Assembly (NCBI GenBank): GCA_013399115.1
Contig: VXAA01003157.1
Location: 589,239 to 653,238, forward strand
Direction: 5' to 3'
Length of the DNA stretch: 64,000 nt
Source of the DNA: Anseranas semipalmata
Lineage: Eukaryota; Chordata; Aves; Anseriformes; Anseranatidae
Both the position numbers and the translations under genes were made by a program. Shown piece after piece: positions 62,589-64,000 of the stretch; positions within the stretch are counted from its first letter, which is position 1, and each line of letters starts with the position of its first letter. The notes under the pieces are model-generated. The model saw only the letters and a program-made list of their open reading frames with translations, was not told the origin of the DNA and did no database searches.

Positions 62589-63195
62589 TGTGGTGTCTTC
62601 ACACTGATGGTCTGCTCAGCACCACCACAGTGCTCTCTCACTCCCTCTCCTCAGAAGGACAGGGGGAGAAAATACAGTGAAGAAAGTCTCATGGGTTGAG
62701 ATAAGGACAGGGAGATCACTCACCAATTACCATCACAGGCTAAACAGACTCAGCATAAGGGAGATTAATGTAACTTATTGCCTAAGGCTAACAGACTAGA
62801 ACAGTGACAACTACAAGCAAGCTAAGAACCCCTTCCCCCATCCACCCTCTTCTACCTCCTCCCCCCGAGCAGCACAGGGGAATGGGGAGTGGGGGCTGCG
62901 GTCAGTCCCTAACGCTGCGTCTCCGCCGCTCCTTCACGGTCACTCTCTGCCCCTGCTCCACGTGGGGTCCCTCCCATGGGATGCCGTCCTTCCCGAACTG
63001 ATCCTGCGTGGGCTGCCCACAGGCTGTAGCTCAATCAGTGTCGCTCCCTGGCTCGGCTCTGGCCAGCGGCGGGTCCCTTTTGGAGCTGGCTGGAGCTGGC
63101 TCTGATCTGACATGGGGCAGCTGCTGGGCTCTGCTCACAGAGGCCACCCCTGCAGCCCCCCTCCTACCAAACCCTTGCCTCATAAACCCAGTGCT
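62589..63195 (-). mobile_element. Solo LTR of the same avian ERV family as 5200-6032
   Basis: Shares GACTCAGCATAAGGGAGATT, ACAGTGACAACTACAAGCAA and TTGGAGCTGGCTGGAGCTGG-type blocks with the copy at 5200, in the same order and orientation. CTTGG occurs immediately left (62584-62588) and right (63196-63200), a likely target duplication. The centre (about 62950-63080) has repeated CTGCTCCACGTGGGG / GATCCTGCGTGGGCTGCCC units. Two small frames (62804-63001, 63008-63241) are LTR noise. No internal retroviral genes adjoin it. Confidence 0.78.
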
Positions 63196-63200
63196 CTTGG

Positions 63201-64000
63201 AATCTCCAAAGGCTACATCTTGCACAATTCATGACTTCTAAAGAAAAAACAAATTCTGCTTGCCTGAAACTGCAGATACTTGAGCTAGGACCTGGTGAAC
63301 TGATTTGTTATTTCATCTTCTTGGTCTGTGCCTGATGAATGTGAAATACGTAAGCTGTAATTTTATATCAGGCTTGGTACTTGTATTAAAATAAGAAGCA
63401 CTGATAATGGATGGTGATTTATATCTTACTTCTACTCTGAAAACCTGTTTAATCACATCAGTGTCTTAAATGGAGGAACATCTTTCCCTAACTTATACAT
63501 CTGGCATATTAACTTTAAGTGAGTGTTGCAGTGCTCTGCTTTCTTAATCCAGGAAATTCATTATCCAACATCTGTTTTAGAAGGCAGCTTGCAATATCAC
63601 TGGTGACAACTATGCCACAGTTTCCACCAGAGTAATACACTGTATTTTCCACGTCATCACATGCTGCTGAATAGCAAACAAGTCAAGACATAGAGCTAAA
63701 TACTAACCAAAGAAGGGTGACTAGGAAGTTTTGCAGATAATTAAGCTATTGTTTTAGATTTCAGTGTTGAAAGACACACAAACCCATTATCATTATTGGA
63801 AAAGAAAGAATCTAACATTTCTCATAGGTTACAGTGAAAATCAGATTTTATCACTGGATTTACCAAAAACCTTTGTCCTGGTTATGCTAACCTTCAGGCT
63901 CAGATCATTGATTTTATACTTAGATAGCAAGCTATTTGTTGAATTGTATATAGAAAACATCACACATATTTCTTGTACTTTTACATCCCAAAGCTTTCAT
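63201..64000. other. Unclassified intronic sequence to the window end
   Basis: AT-rich sequence. Nothing recognised. Confidence 0.5.

Larger units (their letters stand above)
18591..64000 (+). other. KHDRBS2: KHDRBS2 downstream intron (partial)
   Basis: The intron opens with GTAAGTGG at 18591. No continuation of the KHDRBS2 reading frame (family residues DYNDEIRQ) is seen to the window end, so this intron is inferred to exceed 45 kb. Very long introns are known for this gene in vertebrates. Most of the transposable elements in the window lie inside it. Confidence 0.65.

Noticed and set aside
5200..63195. The two LTRs as the two ends of one provirus
   Set aside because: They are 57 kb apart with a host exon and many other repeats between them, and each has its own probable target duplication.
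62804..63241. Proline-rich and alanine-rich small frames
   Set aside because: They lie in the solo LTR and run on the strand opposite to the LTR sense.

Overview
The window looks like avian nuclear DNA. It carries many 5'-truncated CR1 LINE copies, several ending in the CR1 tail repeat (ATTCTATG/ATTCTGTG type), together with endogenous-retrovirus LTRs of a kind common in birds. It also has one exon of a vertebrate RNA-binding protein gene. There are no bacterial-type genes, operons, CRISPR arrays, tRNA genes or rRNA genes that I can support. Most open frames are chance frames or fragments of CR1 reverse transcriptase.

Gene content: the only host coding sequence I can support is a 147-base exon at 18444-18590 on the + strand. 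It encodes the C-terminal half of the KH domain of a Sam68-like STAR protein, and the residues fit KHDRBS2 (SLM1) better than KHDRBS1 or KHDRBS3. Both splice junctions are clear and lie in phase 0. I read the rest of the window (1-18443 and 18591-64000) as parts of two long KHDRBS2 introns filled with old repeats and unique AT-rich sequence.

Layout: 2817-3251 CR1 (+); 5200-6032 solo LTR (-) broken by a 331-base N gap; 18444-18590 KHDRBS2 exon; 22437-22550 short CR1 (+); 31300-32250 CR1 (-) with reverse-transcriptase remnant and an internal deletion; 34562-35108 well-preserved CR1 (-); about 39271-39439 a possible ancient Tigger/pogo-like DNA transposon; 41760-43430 the longest CR1 (-), with two internal deletions; 44687-45262 CR1 (+). 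The densest part is 45421-48375. There an ancient CR1 (-) is split by a younger CR1 (+, 45465-45956, with a 9-base target duplication) and by a deleted provirus (-, 46062-48167) that keeps one LTR, the end of env and a stub of the second LTR. Further right are CR1 (-) at 58880-59950, CR1 (+) at 60279-60523, and a second solo LTR (-) of the same family as the first at 62589-63195.

Nothing here amounts to a new biological system. The points most worth checking are the three-layer nested retroelement, the two same-orientation LTRs that bracket the KHDRBS2 exon, the frame-neutral KH exon with a UAA-rich tract downstream, and the possible Tigger-like element. All repeat names are from reading and memory, not from a database search.
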